This document shows, piece after piece, positions 22,130-31,770 of a stretch of DNA of 64,000 nt. The stretch's first letter is position 1. The number at the start of each line of letters is the position of its first letter. The notes under the pieces were generated by a model. It made no database searches and was not told the origin of the DNA. It saw only the letters and a program-made list of their open reading frames with translations. The stretch lies in assembly GCA_033032175.1 (NCBI GenBank), contig CM065312.1, positions 20,682,001 to 20,746,000 of the forward strand, in the 5' to 3' direction. The position numbers were made by a program, and so were the translations under genes. This stretch comes from Saturnia japonica. Taxonomy: Eukaryota > Arthropoda > Insecta > Lepidoptera > Saturniidae.

Positions 22130-22816
22130 TTCTAAATGAGGTATATTCACATCAGACCTCTGATGGCCCCAAAATGGAATTCTCCATCAAAATGGGAGGG
22201 GCAAAATATTTTAGTAACATTTATTAAGAAATGATCTTTCTAGAAAAGTGATTTGTGGATACTTATTTAAAAAAAAGGAACAAATCAAATATAACTTCAG
22301 TTTTCCATAGACTTCAAATGTAGAAGTGGAAAACGGTGAGTTTGAATTCGAGAAAGATAAAAATTATCCGGTACAGATAATGGCACTGAATATTGTAAGT
22401 AAAGAATTTTTTCGAAATATCTTTCAGACTCCGGCATCAAGCATCAAACTACGACGCCTTACACACCTGAACAGAACGGTTTGAGTGAGAGAAAGAACCG
22501 ATCTCTAGTAGAACGCGCCAAGTGCATGCTCAGTGATGCAAAATTACCAAAAACCTGTTGGGCCGAGGCTGTGTCAACAGCGGCCTACATTATAAATAGA
22601 TCCCCATCTCGAGTTCTTAATGACATAACACCAGAAGAAAAGTGGTCAAGAACAAAACCTAATATTTGTCACATGAAAATATTTGGATGTAAAGCCATGG
22701 TTCATGTACCGAAACAACAGAGGCAAAAATGGGACTCAAAATCTACTGAAATGAGGTTTGTTGGCTATTGTGAAAATACAAAAGGATACAGATTATTAGA
22801 CATAAAAAAAGAATAA
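22130..22816 (+). pseudogene. Copia integrase region
   Basis: Between about 22190 and 22480 fragments of the integrase core appear in shifting frames: GGAKYF, the VTFI block, RTDNGTEYC (second catalytic aspartate) and SDSGIKHQTTTPYTPEQNG. From 22481 the frame is clean: SERKNRSLVERAKCML carries the third acidic residue, then TCWAEAVSTAAYIINR and the C-terminal GCKAMVHVPKQQRQKWD block. The frame breaks at about 22810 in a run of seven A's before continuing as the pol frame at 22819. Integrase would insert Copia cDNA into the genome. The upstream frameshifts are partly from blending; the A-run break may be real or a homopolymer error. Confidence 0.85.
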
Positions 22817-22818
22817 TT

Positions 22819-24807
22819 TTGAAGAGTAGAGATGTTATATTTATAGAAGAAAGTCAAGAAAACTTAAAATCAACACTTACTATGACAAAACCAAACATAG
22901 AACCAGTTTCATTAACGTTGGGTGTAAGTACACAGAGTACAGAATTAGAAGTACCAACTCCGGATGAATCTAGTTTGGAAAACAAAACATATGATCAGAC
23001 ACTTAACCAAGACTCTGAAAATCCTACTTCAGAAAGTAGTTTATCTTTATCTTTTTCAGATGCAAATGACTCTATTTATATACCTAGCAGTGGAGAGATA
23101 GCCGATAACAGTTCATTTGAACATGATTTTTCCAATGTTACACTAAGACCACAGAACCAGAAGCGTGTACAAAAACACAAAATGACAAAGAAATCTGATG
23201 ACAAGTTATGTTATGCAAATCTGGCTATATGCAATGATCCGATGAGTTTAGAAGAAGCTTTATCTTGCACAAATTCACAGCAATGGTTACAAGCCATGGA
23301 AGTAGAATATAAGTCATTAATTGAAAATAAAACTTGGATATTAGCTAAACTGCCACCTGGTAAGAAAGCAATACCGTGTAAATGGGTGTACAAGACTAAG
23401 AAAGATGAGAATGGAACCATAGTCAAGTACAAAGCACGGTTAGTTGTGAAAGGATGTGCTCAGAAAAAAGGTATTGACTATGATGAAGTTTACTCACCTG
23501 TTATAAGATACACCTCGCTCCGTTACCTACTGGCACTAGCTACGAAATATGACATGGACATAGATCAAATGGACGCTGTTTCAGCATTCTTACAAGGCGA
23601 CGTTGAAGAAGAGTTATATATGGTACAGGCACCTATGTATGAAAATGGCAATGACACAGATGTCTGTCTATTAAAAAAATCGTTATATGGACTGAAACAA
23701 GCCAGCCGTAATTGGAATAAAAAACTAGATGTTACACTCAGAGAAATAGGTCTGAATCGTTCAAGTATGGACCCATGTATTTATTATAAAATATCCAGTG
23801 AGAAAGATATTTTATTTTTAGCAATTTATGTTGACGATTTGATTTTATTCACAAATTCAAAATATACAAAAAACCATGTAAAACAAAAGTTATGTGAGAA
23901 GTTCTGCATGAAAGACATGGGAGAATTAAAATACTGTATTGGACTTCATGTAACGAGAGACAGGAAAAATGGTATTATGTATATTAACCAAAAGAAATAC
24001 ATACAGGAAGTACTACAGAAATATGGTATGTCAGACTGTAAACCTGTCAAGACACCAATAGATCCACTTACAAAGTTACATTCAACTGGTGAAGAAAATG
24101 CAATATTGAGAAATATTCCTTACCAAGAAGTAATTGGATGTATGTTATATTTATCTCAAGGGACGAGACCAGATATCAGCTATGTAGTTAATTACCTAAG
24201 CAAATATAACAATAAACCAGAAATGAAACATTGGGTAACTTTAAAACGATTAATGAAATATCTACGAGGCACCGAAAACTACAGTTTGTCTTACAAACAA
24301 TGTGCAGAAGAAGAAATCGTTCATGCCTATTGTGACGCCGATTGGGCTAACTCTGAAGATGACAGAAGGTCCTGCACAGGATACACTTTTATATTTCAGG
24401 GAGGATCTATATCTTGGAGCTCAAAGCGACAACCTACTGTTGCACTGTCAACAACAGAGGCGGAATACATGTCTTTATCAGCCTGCACCCAAGAAGCACT
24501 ATGGCTAAAACAACTGCAAGAACAGTTTTGGCCACATCTCAAGCATCATACTATACGTATTTATTGCGACAATCAAAGTTGTATTAATCTTTCAGGAAAC
24601 GATGTTTATAATTTCAGAACCAAGCATATAGATGTCCGGCACCATTTTATCCGGCAGAACATATGTAAAAAGGAGATTGAGGTACAATATGTCAACACTG
24701 GAGAGATGGTTGCTGACGTCCTCACCAAAGCGACTCCACAGATCAAGCTAGACTACTTCTCTAGAAAAATGGGCTTATGTTTAAGGGAGGATGTAGTAAA
24801 GAAATAA
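22819..24807 (+). pseudogene. Copia reverse transcriptase and RNase H
   Basis: 662 residues, open to the stop. The first part is a low-complexity Ser/Glu/Thr-rich linker (about residues 1-135). Then comes reverse transcriptase: KWVYKTKKDENG, ARLVVKGCAQKKGIDYDE, the catalytic aspartate in DQMDAVSAFLQG, SLYGLKQASRNWN and the catalytic YVDD in IYVDDLILF. RNase H follows with D in AYCDADWAN, E in STTEAEYMSLS, D in YCDNQSCI and a TKHIDVRHHFIRQ end. The protein ends at 24807, 16 bases inside the 3' LTR. It starts with TTG, so it is a continuation of the integrase frame and not a separate gene. All active-site residues are present. Confidence 0.93.
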
Positions 24808-24973
24808 ACATAAGCCGGTTAGCGCCACCTATCGTACAAATGTTACATTCACACTGGCATAGATACTCCTTGTTCTTGTTTGCTCGCGTTGCGTATAATA
24901 AAGTGTTACTGTTGGATTTTAATATACTTAACTATAAAACTAAAGCTTCTAGCTCTGCTGTTTTATTTCTACA
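24792..24973 (+). repeat. Copia 3' LTR, 182 bp
   Basis: Begins TGTAGTAAAGAAATAAAC directly after polypurine AAGGGAGGA and ends GTTTTATTTCTACA before ATAGA. The TGT...ACA ends are typical. An AATAAA-like signal (ATAATAAAG) lies near 24896. Confidence 0.85.
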
Positions 24974-24978
24974 ATAGA
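24974..24978 (+). repeat. Copia target-site duplication, right
   Basis: ATAGA, matching 19697-19701; the gypsy-like LTR resumes from here. Confidence 0.8.
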
Positions 24979-25049
24979 TGTCGCTATGTGTCGCTACGTA
25001 GTTGCGTCGATGCGTTGATGCGTCAGTTGTGGCGAGAGATGTCGCTACA

Positions 25050-25454
25050 TCACTCCCCTCCGAGACCGGAGGTCGATAGCAGGTTGAGTCGTCCATACAT
25101 CTTGTGATGCTTGCCGGGCCAGTGGAATGTTCCAGTGAGTCGGAACTAGATGCCGCATAGTTCACGGTGAGTCGAAATTGTCTGCGGTCATAGGCTGCTG
25201 CGTCGACAAGGAGAGAAGTGCGCTTTCTGCTGCTTGCTGACCGGCCGAAGTGCAGTGGTGCTGTGCCAAGGTCGCTGAGAAGGCTGTGGGGCTGACCAGA
25301 AATGCGCGTCCGCTGCATGCGTATGGTCAGGATACCCGTAGTAGCCGTGGATGCTGGCTGGCTGTATTGACTCGCTGCTCGAAAGCTTGAGGAAGTGATG
25401 ATGACGTAGCTTTGTGAAGAAGGTTGTGCTGACGTATCACGTCGGAGTCACCAC
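25050..25454 (-). other. Internal region of the small gypsy-like element
   Basis: About 405 bp between polypurine tract (25050-25061) and primer-binding site (25441-25453). A minus-strand frame at 24932-25318 crosses it but reads no known Gag or Pol domain; the RPPVSEGSDVA end overlaps the polypurine tract as gypsy Pol ends often do. It is GC-richer than its surroundings. Confidence 0.6.
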
Positions 25455-25717
25455 TTTAGCGGAGGTGTGAGGAACTGAGAGTAAAGTTCCTCATCCGCCA
25501 TAGAAAAGGGAGGATCCTCCGGCCAGGCGGGTGCTATGTCTGGCGGGCAGCTGTCCCGACGGTTGTAATCGGGTTCTTGTACATATACTCAACGATTGAG
25601 TTAATTTCTATAGCGCGATGTAGGATAGTAGGATGCGTCTTATGTGGCTCGATAGATGTCGCTACGTAGTTGCGTCGATGCGTTGATGCGTCAGTTGTGG
25701 CGAGAGATGTCGCTACA
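25455..25717 (-). repeat. 5' LTR of the small gypsy-like element
   Basis: On the minus strand begins TGTAGCGACATCTCTCGCC and ends CACACCTCCGCTAAA next to the primer-binding site. About 95% like 19499-19701. Confidence 0.75.
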
Positions 25718-26514
25718 ATTTAATCTACCATAAATATTGATTTTGTGAACATGATGAAAATCATAATTAAAATTTTAAATAAAAATTACGTATTTTCTAA
25801 GTATAATTTTCTCATTCAAGAAAAACAATTTGAGAATTCTACTAAAGTTTATCGATTATGACGGAAATTTGTACAATATAAAATATTACAATTATTGTTT
25901 AATCTACCATAAAACATAATGTTATTTTAACTTGTATTTTTAGAATATGTCTGATTTTCATATTGTTTATTATATTTAATTCTTAGTAGCTCGGTTTTGA
26001 CTTCCGATAGTTGAGAGGAAATGTAACGACATTTTTTTTTATTTACTCAGTTGTTGAGTATTTGTTTACTTTTATGTTTCACCAAGAAAGGATGGACAGT
26101 CAGCTTCGAGCTAAGAAGCAAGTTGGTTGTGCTAATAAAATAAAGTGGTTTTATAATTAAAACAGACTTTGAAGTTTAAATAAGAAAAATATGTAAAATA
26201 CATTTGTCTTTCTCTTTCCATTTAATACTTTAATCAACTTAAAAAAATTGTAACAACTGTAGCGCCCACATTCACATAAAACACACGACCGTCGCGTCGC
26301 TAAGCTATACGGAATGATAAACATTTTTTGAAAAAACTCTTGATATTTTGATTAAATTAAATCACCGGTTTCAGATTTTCGATTATTTGAAAGTGTCAAA
26401 AAGTTATTTTATTAAGTGTTCCTCTTCTTCTTCTTGTTTTGGCGCCCCAAAAAGCACTTGCCAATGTCATGGTTTTAAGCTTTCGTAAAATTTTCCTTTA
26501 TACAACATACATAC
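25718..26514. other. Flanking DNA, includes right copy of a direct repeat
   Basis: 25775-25900 matches 19359-19498. The words TTTAATCTACCATAAA occur at about 25719 and 25902, marking a unit of about 185 bp. No gene recognised. Confidence 0.45.
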
Positions 26515-26764
26515 ATACCATCACGCCTTTAGTCAAGGGTTAGGCAGAGGTGTACCAATGCACATCCACAGTTCACCGTGTATGTTTTTAGATCCTATGT
26601 AATAGGGGGCGAGCCTATTGCCATTAATCGAGCGTAAAGCCAAACTCCGAGCTGCTAATGAGAATTTCATAGAAAAACTCAATAACACATTGCTCGACCA
26701 GGGAATTGAACCCAGGACCTCGATCATAGCAGTCGCGCTTATGAACCACTAGGCTAATGAGGCA
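26515..26764 (-). mobile_element. tRNA-derived SINE, family S1, clean copy
   Basis: On the minus strand the head has an A-box-like TTAGCCTAGTGG and a B-box-like GGTTCAATTCC, followed by the family tail ending near the ACGCCTTTAGTCAAGGGTTA block (plus-strand reading). It is the best preserved S1 copy here. The 64-codon minus frame within it is not a gene. Confidence 0.8.
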
Positions 26765-27051
26765 GTGGCTCTCTTGTCAGAACTATCTAGGGAGTTTTTG
26801 TGACATCCCAAAATGTGTTTTCCGCATTTTATTTATAATCCATTTCACTTATGCACATCAACCAAAGTATATTATGCAAAATTCGGCCGATATTACATAA
26901 TATGGGGTCAAAAACCTAAATTAGTGAATAAAAAATAAAAACCACGACATGTCACGTCAAGATTCCGTCCAAAAACTCGATTGCACTTGGCAGTAAAAAA
27001 AAATTGTACCATGGTAAAACTACGGCACTGTCTCTAACAGTAAGAACAGTA

Positions 27052-27408
27052 TCTATATGTTAATACGTGAAGCAACAGCTTTCGGTTCCTTTTTAAGCGT
27101 ATTGAGTGCACGGAAGACTGTGAGATTTGGCATGAAGTTTATATGGAGAATGAGTGCAGAAAGCTAAAATATATCTATAATATCTGTTACTAATATATTA
27201 CATAAAATAAATTAATACTTCGAATCCTAATCTGACCTTCGCTATTGAACTTAGAACCCCAAAATATTGACATTGTCACTCATCGAAAAGTGACAGTAAG
27301 TGATGTAGATAATACTCATTGTTTAGGTTCATACTGTAAATGTCAAACAGAAAATAGTCTATGATCAAAAAGTCGCAGGTCGAATTTCGAGCTCAGGGCG
27401 ATCGCTAG
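27052..27408 (+). mobile_element. Non-autonomous Helitron, Lep1-like
   Basis: Full-length copy, TCTATATGTTAATACGTGAA at the start and GGGCGATCGCTAG before T at the end, 357 bp, inserted between A and T. Confidence 0.87.
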
Positions 27409-27570
27409 TAATTTAAAAAAACAGTGACAAACACAAATGCTCAAATATCTATTCACGTTACGATTGAAGGACCCGAAGTCTTAAGAAGCAGGGAACGCAC
27501 TAGCCGGGGGACGGTTTTACAGTTTCACGGTACGGCAAACATAAAAGCATTGATTGAGTTAAGTAAGATA

Positions 27571-27780
27571 TGAGAAGTAAGGGTAGAGAGAAATTTCTTT
27601 CGAGATGTCTCTGTACCTGGGTCAGCCCAACTGGTGGTATACCTCCACCCTACAGAAGATCGCAGCCAAGTGACCTTGTGTTGTGTTCCTGCGGTGAGTA
27701 GGGTTTCCAGAGCACGTTTTATTACAATCGTTTATAGGCTTCAGTAGTCGCTTACCATCAGGTCGATCGTATCTATACTT
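27571..27780 (+). repeat. Interspersed repeat R-C
   Basis: Contains CTGGTGGTATACCTCCACCC, GTGTTGTGTTCCTGCGGTGA and CGCTTACCATCAGG, matching 61020-61255. Non-coding. Confidence 0.65.
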
Positions 27781-28088
27781 ATTCGTCATATTAATTGTAC
27801 TTATATAATATTAAAAAATGTGACATGTAGTTGAAGATGCTAAGCCCAAAATGGAGATCATATATCAAATACAGCTGCCAGAAACACAAATAAACCATAG
27901 TAAAAGATTTTTATCATGACGCTGGTAGTTACACAGACAAAAATTACGACATACCCTCCATGCTATGATGTCATTGCTATGTTACCTTCTCACAAAGATC
28001 AGACTTTTTGTGAGATCTGATTCCACAACAATCGACGCGCAATTTAAGCGCGCTACTATTAACCAATCATTATTACCCGACTACGAAA

Positions 28089-28323
28089 ATGAAGGGTTAT
28101 GTTTTTAGACAGTACGTATGTCTATTTCTTTGTCACGCTCTGTAACCTAAACGTCTTGATGGATTTCGGCATACGAGGTGTCGTTAGATTCGTCTTAATT
28201 TTGGGAGTGGCATAGTCTATATAATATTTAAGTACAACGTCTGGGAATTCAATAAAAAGTGAAAATGGAAAAATATGTATTTTTAGTCAAGCGTTTTTGT
28301 TGCATTCGGGTTTTTTGTTTCCT
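28089..28323 (-). repeat. Interspersed repeat R-B (minus copy)
   Basis: Reverse-complement match to 15322-15571, including ATACGAGGTGTCGTTAGATT and the GCATTCGGGTTTTTTGTTTC end. It lies in the putative intron downstream of the chitin-binding exon. Confidence 0.7.
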
Positions 28324-28625
28324 TTTTAATATTTAGCTTATTTTTATTCGCTTTATTACAACCAAGTTTTGAAGGTGTTAAAACCCAGTACAGATTCATA
28401 AACCAGTATTGTTCATACTGCTGCTCCATTCTGAAAGATACAATTGTCATATCGTATCGCTCACTGACCTCGGATAGCACAACAACCATGTTTAGGAGTA
28501 GTATAAAAAAACTGGTTACCATTTTTTGATAGTTTATAGTCGTAATTTGTATTCAACTCTGTTCTCAAGCAATTAACACGGCTAATTATAACAATGTTAA
28601 TCATAAAATAATGTGAGAAACAGAC

Positions 28626-28718
28626 CTGACATCCTGTATCGAGGTCAGCGTAATAGCCAGCCGCGCGACCCTGGCAAGTGAATCGAGTTGGCGGGATCTT
28701 GATACGTTGAGAATCTTC
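28626..28718 (-). CDS. Single exon of a chitin-binding (peritrophin/CBM14-like) protein
   Basis: Read on the minus strand, a pyrimidine tract and CAG acceptor (28721-28719) precede 93 bases encoding 31 residues, EDSQRIKIPPTRFTC...GYYADLDTGCQ. A CAG|GTCTG donor follows (28626/28625). PPTRFTCQGRAAGYYAD plus GCQ is the first half of a type 2 chitin-binding domain, and the exon carries two of its conserved cysteines. Known relatives continue with an aromatic-His-x-Cys motif in the next exon. Such proteins are secreted and bind chitin in cuticle or peritrophic matrix. Neither the signal-peptide exon nor the second half of the domain was found in the window, so introns on both sides must be long or the exon is a relic. 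The exon is open, with no damaged residues. This is the strongest host-gene evidence here. The exact gene cannot be named. Confidence 0.72.
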
Positions 28719-28785
28719 CTGGAAAAAAAACAGCACTATTAAGTTTAACTTAAACACTAAAGTCATAGTTAAATTAGGGAAGTCC

Positions 28786-28935
28786 AATATTCATCGATGT
28801 TAAGGTTGAAAACATCGAACATTGATGTTTCAATAGGGTTCGAGGATACGATGAGGCACCCAAAAAAAAAGATCGTTCATATCGATAGTATCAACATATC
28901 TATGTTAGAAAGAAAACATCAAACATTGATGTTTG
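28786..28935. repeat. Cluster of ATCGAT-type palindromes (left part)
   Basis: ACATTGATGTTT, AACATCGAACATTGATGTTT and ATATCGATAGT words repeat here and resume at 29365-29412 (ACATCGATGTTTCTCTAACA) on the other side of the MITE at 28936. Probably one older repeat split by the MITE. The words resemble DREF-like TATCGATA sites, but no promoter is evident. Confidence 0.45.
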
Positions 28936-29292
28936 CAAAGGAGACAGGTATTTCTGGGCCTAGAATATAATTAGTTGAAATTAGGTTTTTAAAATCGTAG
29001 AATATCATTAAAATTCACAATCAGTAAAATAAGTAATCTAATAACTTTAAAAGATAATAAACATAATCCTTTTTTAATATTTATTATATTTCTAAAATAG
29101 TTTAATTGAAATTTATTACATGACTTCGCTTTTAAGAAATATCCTAAATCTCTGCTTTTAGATTGAAAAAAATCCGCTTTTTCCAGTGACTGTTTGATAA
29201 TGCATTAGCTATTAATTTACACCGTTTTCATATTTTTATATCTCTTTTCATACCCAGCCCATGTCTATATGAAAGAGTATCTGTCTCCTTTG
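28936..29292. mobile_element. MITE M1, complete
   Basis: 357 bp with 15 bp terminal inverted repeats: CAAAGGAGACAGGTA at the left and TATCTGTCTCCTTTG at the right. No open frame of note. Closely related to 7172-7773. The superfamily is not clear because no target duplication is obvious. Confidence 0.75.
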
Positions 29293-29412
29293 TGTGTTTT
29301 AAATAATAGTTTGTGGTCCCAATGTGGCACCCAAAAATACTCGCACACTTGGCTACCACCAAAACGTCGATGTTTTTGTTTATCGGACATCGATGTTTCT
29401 CTAACATCGCAA

Positions 29413-30207
29413 ATCTCTAAGTAAAAGGGGATAATTAACTATCACAAATAAACCTACTTATTCGAACCTAGATAACACAGGGAGATAAATAAATCACGAC
29501 ATACACATATCGAGAAATTCAAACTTTTAAATATTTTGGTCAATCTCTTTCCGTGTTTTAATTTATATATCAATGAACTAGCTGTGCCCGCGGTTTCACT
29601 CACGTGGACGACAGATTAATACGTAATTCTTATAAAAATCTTAATTTAAATTACATTCCATTAAATGAAAAATATTGTGATATATTTTTTATTATAAGGA
29701 CCCAAGTATCTAAGGAACAAAAAAAAAACAGATCAACATCTACGAGTATACATGTAGTATTTTTTGCGTGTTGCGCGCACAACGACAAACCTGAATCAAC
29801 TTATTCATATAGATAGAATATTTAGAAATGCTTGTTTAGAATTTAAAAATAATCATAGGTTGGTATATCTAATAGTTTTAATCAAAACTTATATTACTCT
29901 AAATAAATAAAGAATTAAAATTGTTTTTTTTTTTTATTAAGTTTGTATCTCAGATGTTACTTTTACATTAAAGCTGTCACATTAATTAAAACAATCAAAT
30001 ATAATTTGTCTGACAAACTGCGGATTTTTTAATAAACATTTCTAACTAAATACTATATAATATTATATTCATGGCGCTAGAATAGAATATAAAAACAGTC
30101 ATTGTATTTGTTACTAAGACACGTTTTCCTTGTCTGTAATAATGTAAAAAGTGTACCTATATATAAAAATGCTATTTATATTTACATAATAGATATAAAT
30201 ATCCTAT
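29413..30207. other. AT-rich; short repeat end at 29577-29610
   Basis: ACTAGCTGTGCCCGCGGTTT at 29579 is the start of a very widespread insect repeat (see 33185 and, reversed, 53735-53768), truncated after about 30 bp. A T-run lies at 29921-29935. No gene. Confidence 0.45.
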
Positions 30208-30512
30208 CCTACTAATATAATAAATGTGAAAGTTTGTATGTTTGTTACTCAATCATACTAAAACGGCTGAACAGATCACAATGAAATTTGGCACACAGAT
30301 AGTCTATGACCTGGAATAATACATAGGGTACTTTTCATTAGGATAAAAGTCATAGTTTAACCAGTATTATCCTACAAATATAATAAATGGAAAGTTTCTA
30401 TGTTTGTTACTCAATCACGCAAAAACGGCAATTTTTTTTTGGTTTGTCATGTTCCGAGATCTGTCTGTGTATATTCTATAATACGCAGACGAAGTCGCAA
30501 GTACCAGCTAGT
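30208..30512 (+). repeat. Two partial copies of the TTTGTTACTC/CTAGCTGTGCC repeat in tandem
   Basis: AATATAATAAATG followed by GTTTGTTACTCAATCA occurs at about 30213 and again at about 30372. The second copy ends CGAAGTCGCAAGTACCAGCTAG, the reversed start of the family. The AAACGGCTGAACAGAT/ATGAAATTTGGCACA block is the typical 3' UTR-like core. Non-coding. Confidence 0.6.
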
Positions 30513-30834
30513 AAAATAATAAATGTGTGTACTTATGTACCTACGCTCGTAAGAATTTATACTACTTTGGCAAAAATATCCAAAAAATATACCCGGGTGC
30601 CTACAGCACGATGACGTTATCCATCAGAGATAAATTATTACTGATAATAATTTAAATGCGTTTAACTAACCTTTTTCTAATACTGTAAAAATAATTTAAC
30701 TGTGCATCATCAAGTAGGTGTAATCAAATTAAAATTTCAAATAAATATATTATAAATTACTTTTATTAAAAAAAAAGTATGTAAAATGAATTTACAGCAT
30801 TATCATTGATGATTAACTTCTCGTATTAGTGTAT
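30513..30834. other. No gene recognised
   Basis: AT-rich, nothing recognised. Confidence 0.4.
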
Positions 30835-30980
30835 TATTTATGTCTAACTTCATAATGGCGCACTTCATTCACGAGATGCGAGCACCTCCGAGTGTACCAA
30901 GTCCGGTGAAGCTGTAAAAGCCGTCAGAGGCTCCAGGGCCTCTAAGGCTAACAGTACAGTCAGTCAAAAAAAAAAACATC
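30835..30980 (+). mobile_element. SINE, family S3
   Basis: Shares AAGTCCGGTGAAGCTGTAAA and the ACAGT-CAGTCAAAAAAAA end with the minus copy at 7521-7746, including the A-tail. It is shorter at the 5' side than the 7521 copy. Confidence 0.7.
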
Positions 30981-31539
30981 TCTGAATACTCTATTCTCTA
31001 TTAAGTTTTAAAAATAATGACGACTTATTTAAATTTCTAAATCCAAAGTGACTAGAAGCTTCCGCAATGTTATAATGGGATGTAAAATAGCCACAATAAG
31101 TATCAATGTATGGAAAAAATGTGTTTCTTTTACATTATTCAAATTGTTGTTGCTATTAATAATTCGTGTTCGAACAAAAACACGGTATATTCAAATAAGC
31201 GTATTGGAATTTTAATTATATTTTTATTATAACTTAATTCACACGTTGATTTGCGTTTATTTAAATACAATATTCGTCGTAAAATAAAAATAAAAACATA
31301 AAATACCTATCAACTGAAATTTTAAATTATTTCAAGGAAGAAATAGATTGTTTTTCGTCAAGAATCCATTTCCAAAAGAATTGCATTCGTTTGCAAATCT
31401 ATGAGTGTTCAGGTTTCAAAGGTTTATGATGGAAATTCCGATAGCATACCTAATGAGTGCATCAAATCCACATTTTCCAATTTATAAATTGTTTTTAGGT
31501 TTAGCATTACGATCACAATGTTACCTGATTTTAAGTTAT
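30981..31539. other. No gene recognised
   Basis: AT-rich; a 72-codon plus frame at 31405-31623 runs into a SINE and has no support as a gene. Confidence 0.4.
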
Positions 31540-31770
31540 TATTTGGCCCAAGACGGTTACACGCTAAGCCTAGTGGAAAAAGCTGACTCTCAAATGCGGC
31601 CGGAATTTGAGGGTGGTAGCTAGCCAGGCGGCCTTTGAAAATAGCCTACCACCATAAAAATATGGTTGTGTCACGGTGCTTTCCTTCACCGAAAATTTAG
31701 GCAAGTTGCAGGGATTCCCTACACGCTATAACTGAGCTGTTATTGCTTCTACCAGACTGATTTGGTAAGG
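31540..31770 (-). mobile_element. tRNA-derived SINE, family S2
   Basis: Contains ACGCTAAGCCTAGTGG, GGTGGTAGCTAGCCAGGC and TTTCCTTCACCGAAAATTTA in the order seen at 36252-36492. The tRNA-like head is at the high-coordinate side and is degraded. Confidence 0.65.

Larger units (their letters stand above)
19702..24973 (+). mobile_element. Copia (Ty1) retrotransposon, about 5.27 kb; 5' half blended in this sequence
   Basis: The clean right part holds the integrase end, reverse transcriptase and RNase H, a polypurine tract AAGGGAGGA and a 182 bp LTR. Both sides carry the duplication ATAGA. Left of about 22115 the element can be followed only as scattered Copia pieces at the right spacing: LTR bases from 19702, a zinc-knuckle remnant GHLSK near 21164, and the protease motif WYMDSGAS at 21314. 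These are mixed with bases of the neighbouring DNA. Spacing from LTR start to protease (about 1.6 kb) and protease to integrase end (about 1.2 kb) fits a full-length Copia element. Confidence 0.85.
19499..25717 (-). mobile_element. Small internally deleted gypsy-like LTR element, split by a Copia insertion
   Basis: On the minus strand the order is LTR 25717-25455, primer-binding site TGGTGACTCCGAC at 25453-25441, about 400 bp of internal DNA, polypurine tract GGAGGGGAGTGA at 25061-25050, then a second LTR 25049-24979 continuing at 19701-19499 after removal of the Copia element. LTRs are about 260-275 bp, start TGTAGCGACATCTC and are about 95% alike. The internal part encodes no Gag or Pol domain that I recognise. 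It is a TRIM-like non-autonomous derivative of about 0.94 kb that would need enzymes from a full relative. Confidence 0.75.

Noticed and set aside
24932..25318. 128-codon minus frame that could be a new gene
   Set aside because: It covers the end of the Copia LTR, a gypsy-like LTR piece, polypurine tract and internal region; it is not one gene.
19499..27180. Segmental tandem duplication of about 2.3 kb
   Set aside because: Base-level interleaving with Copia sequence at the expected Copia coordinates fits a merged consensus better than a true duplication.
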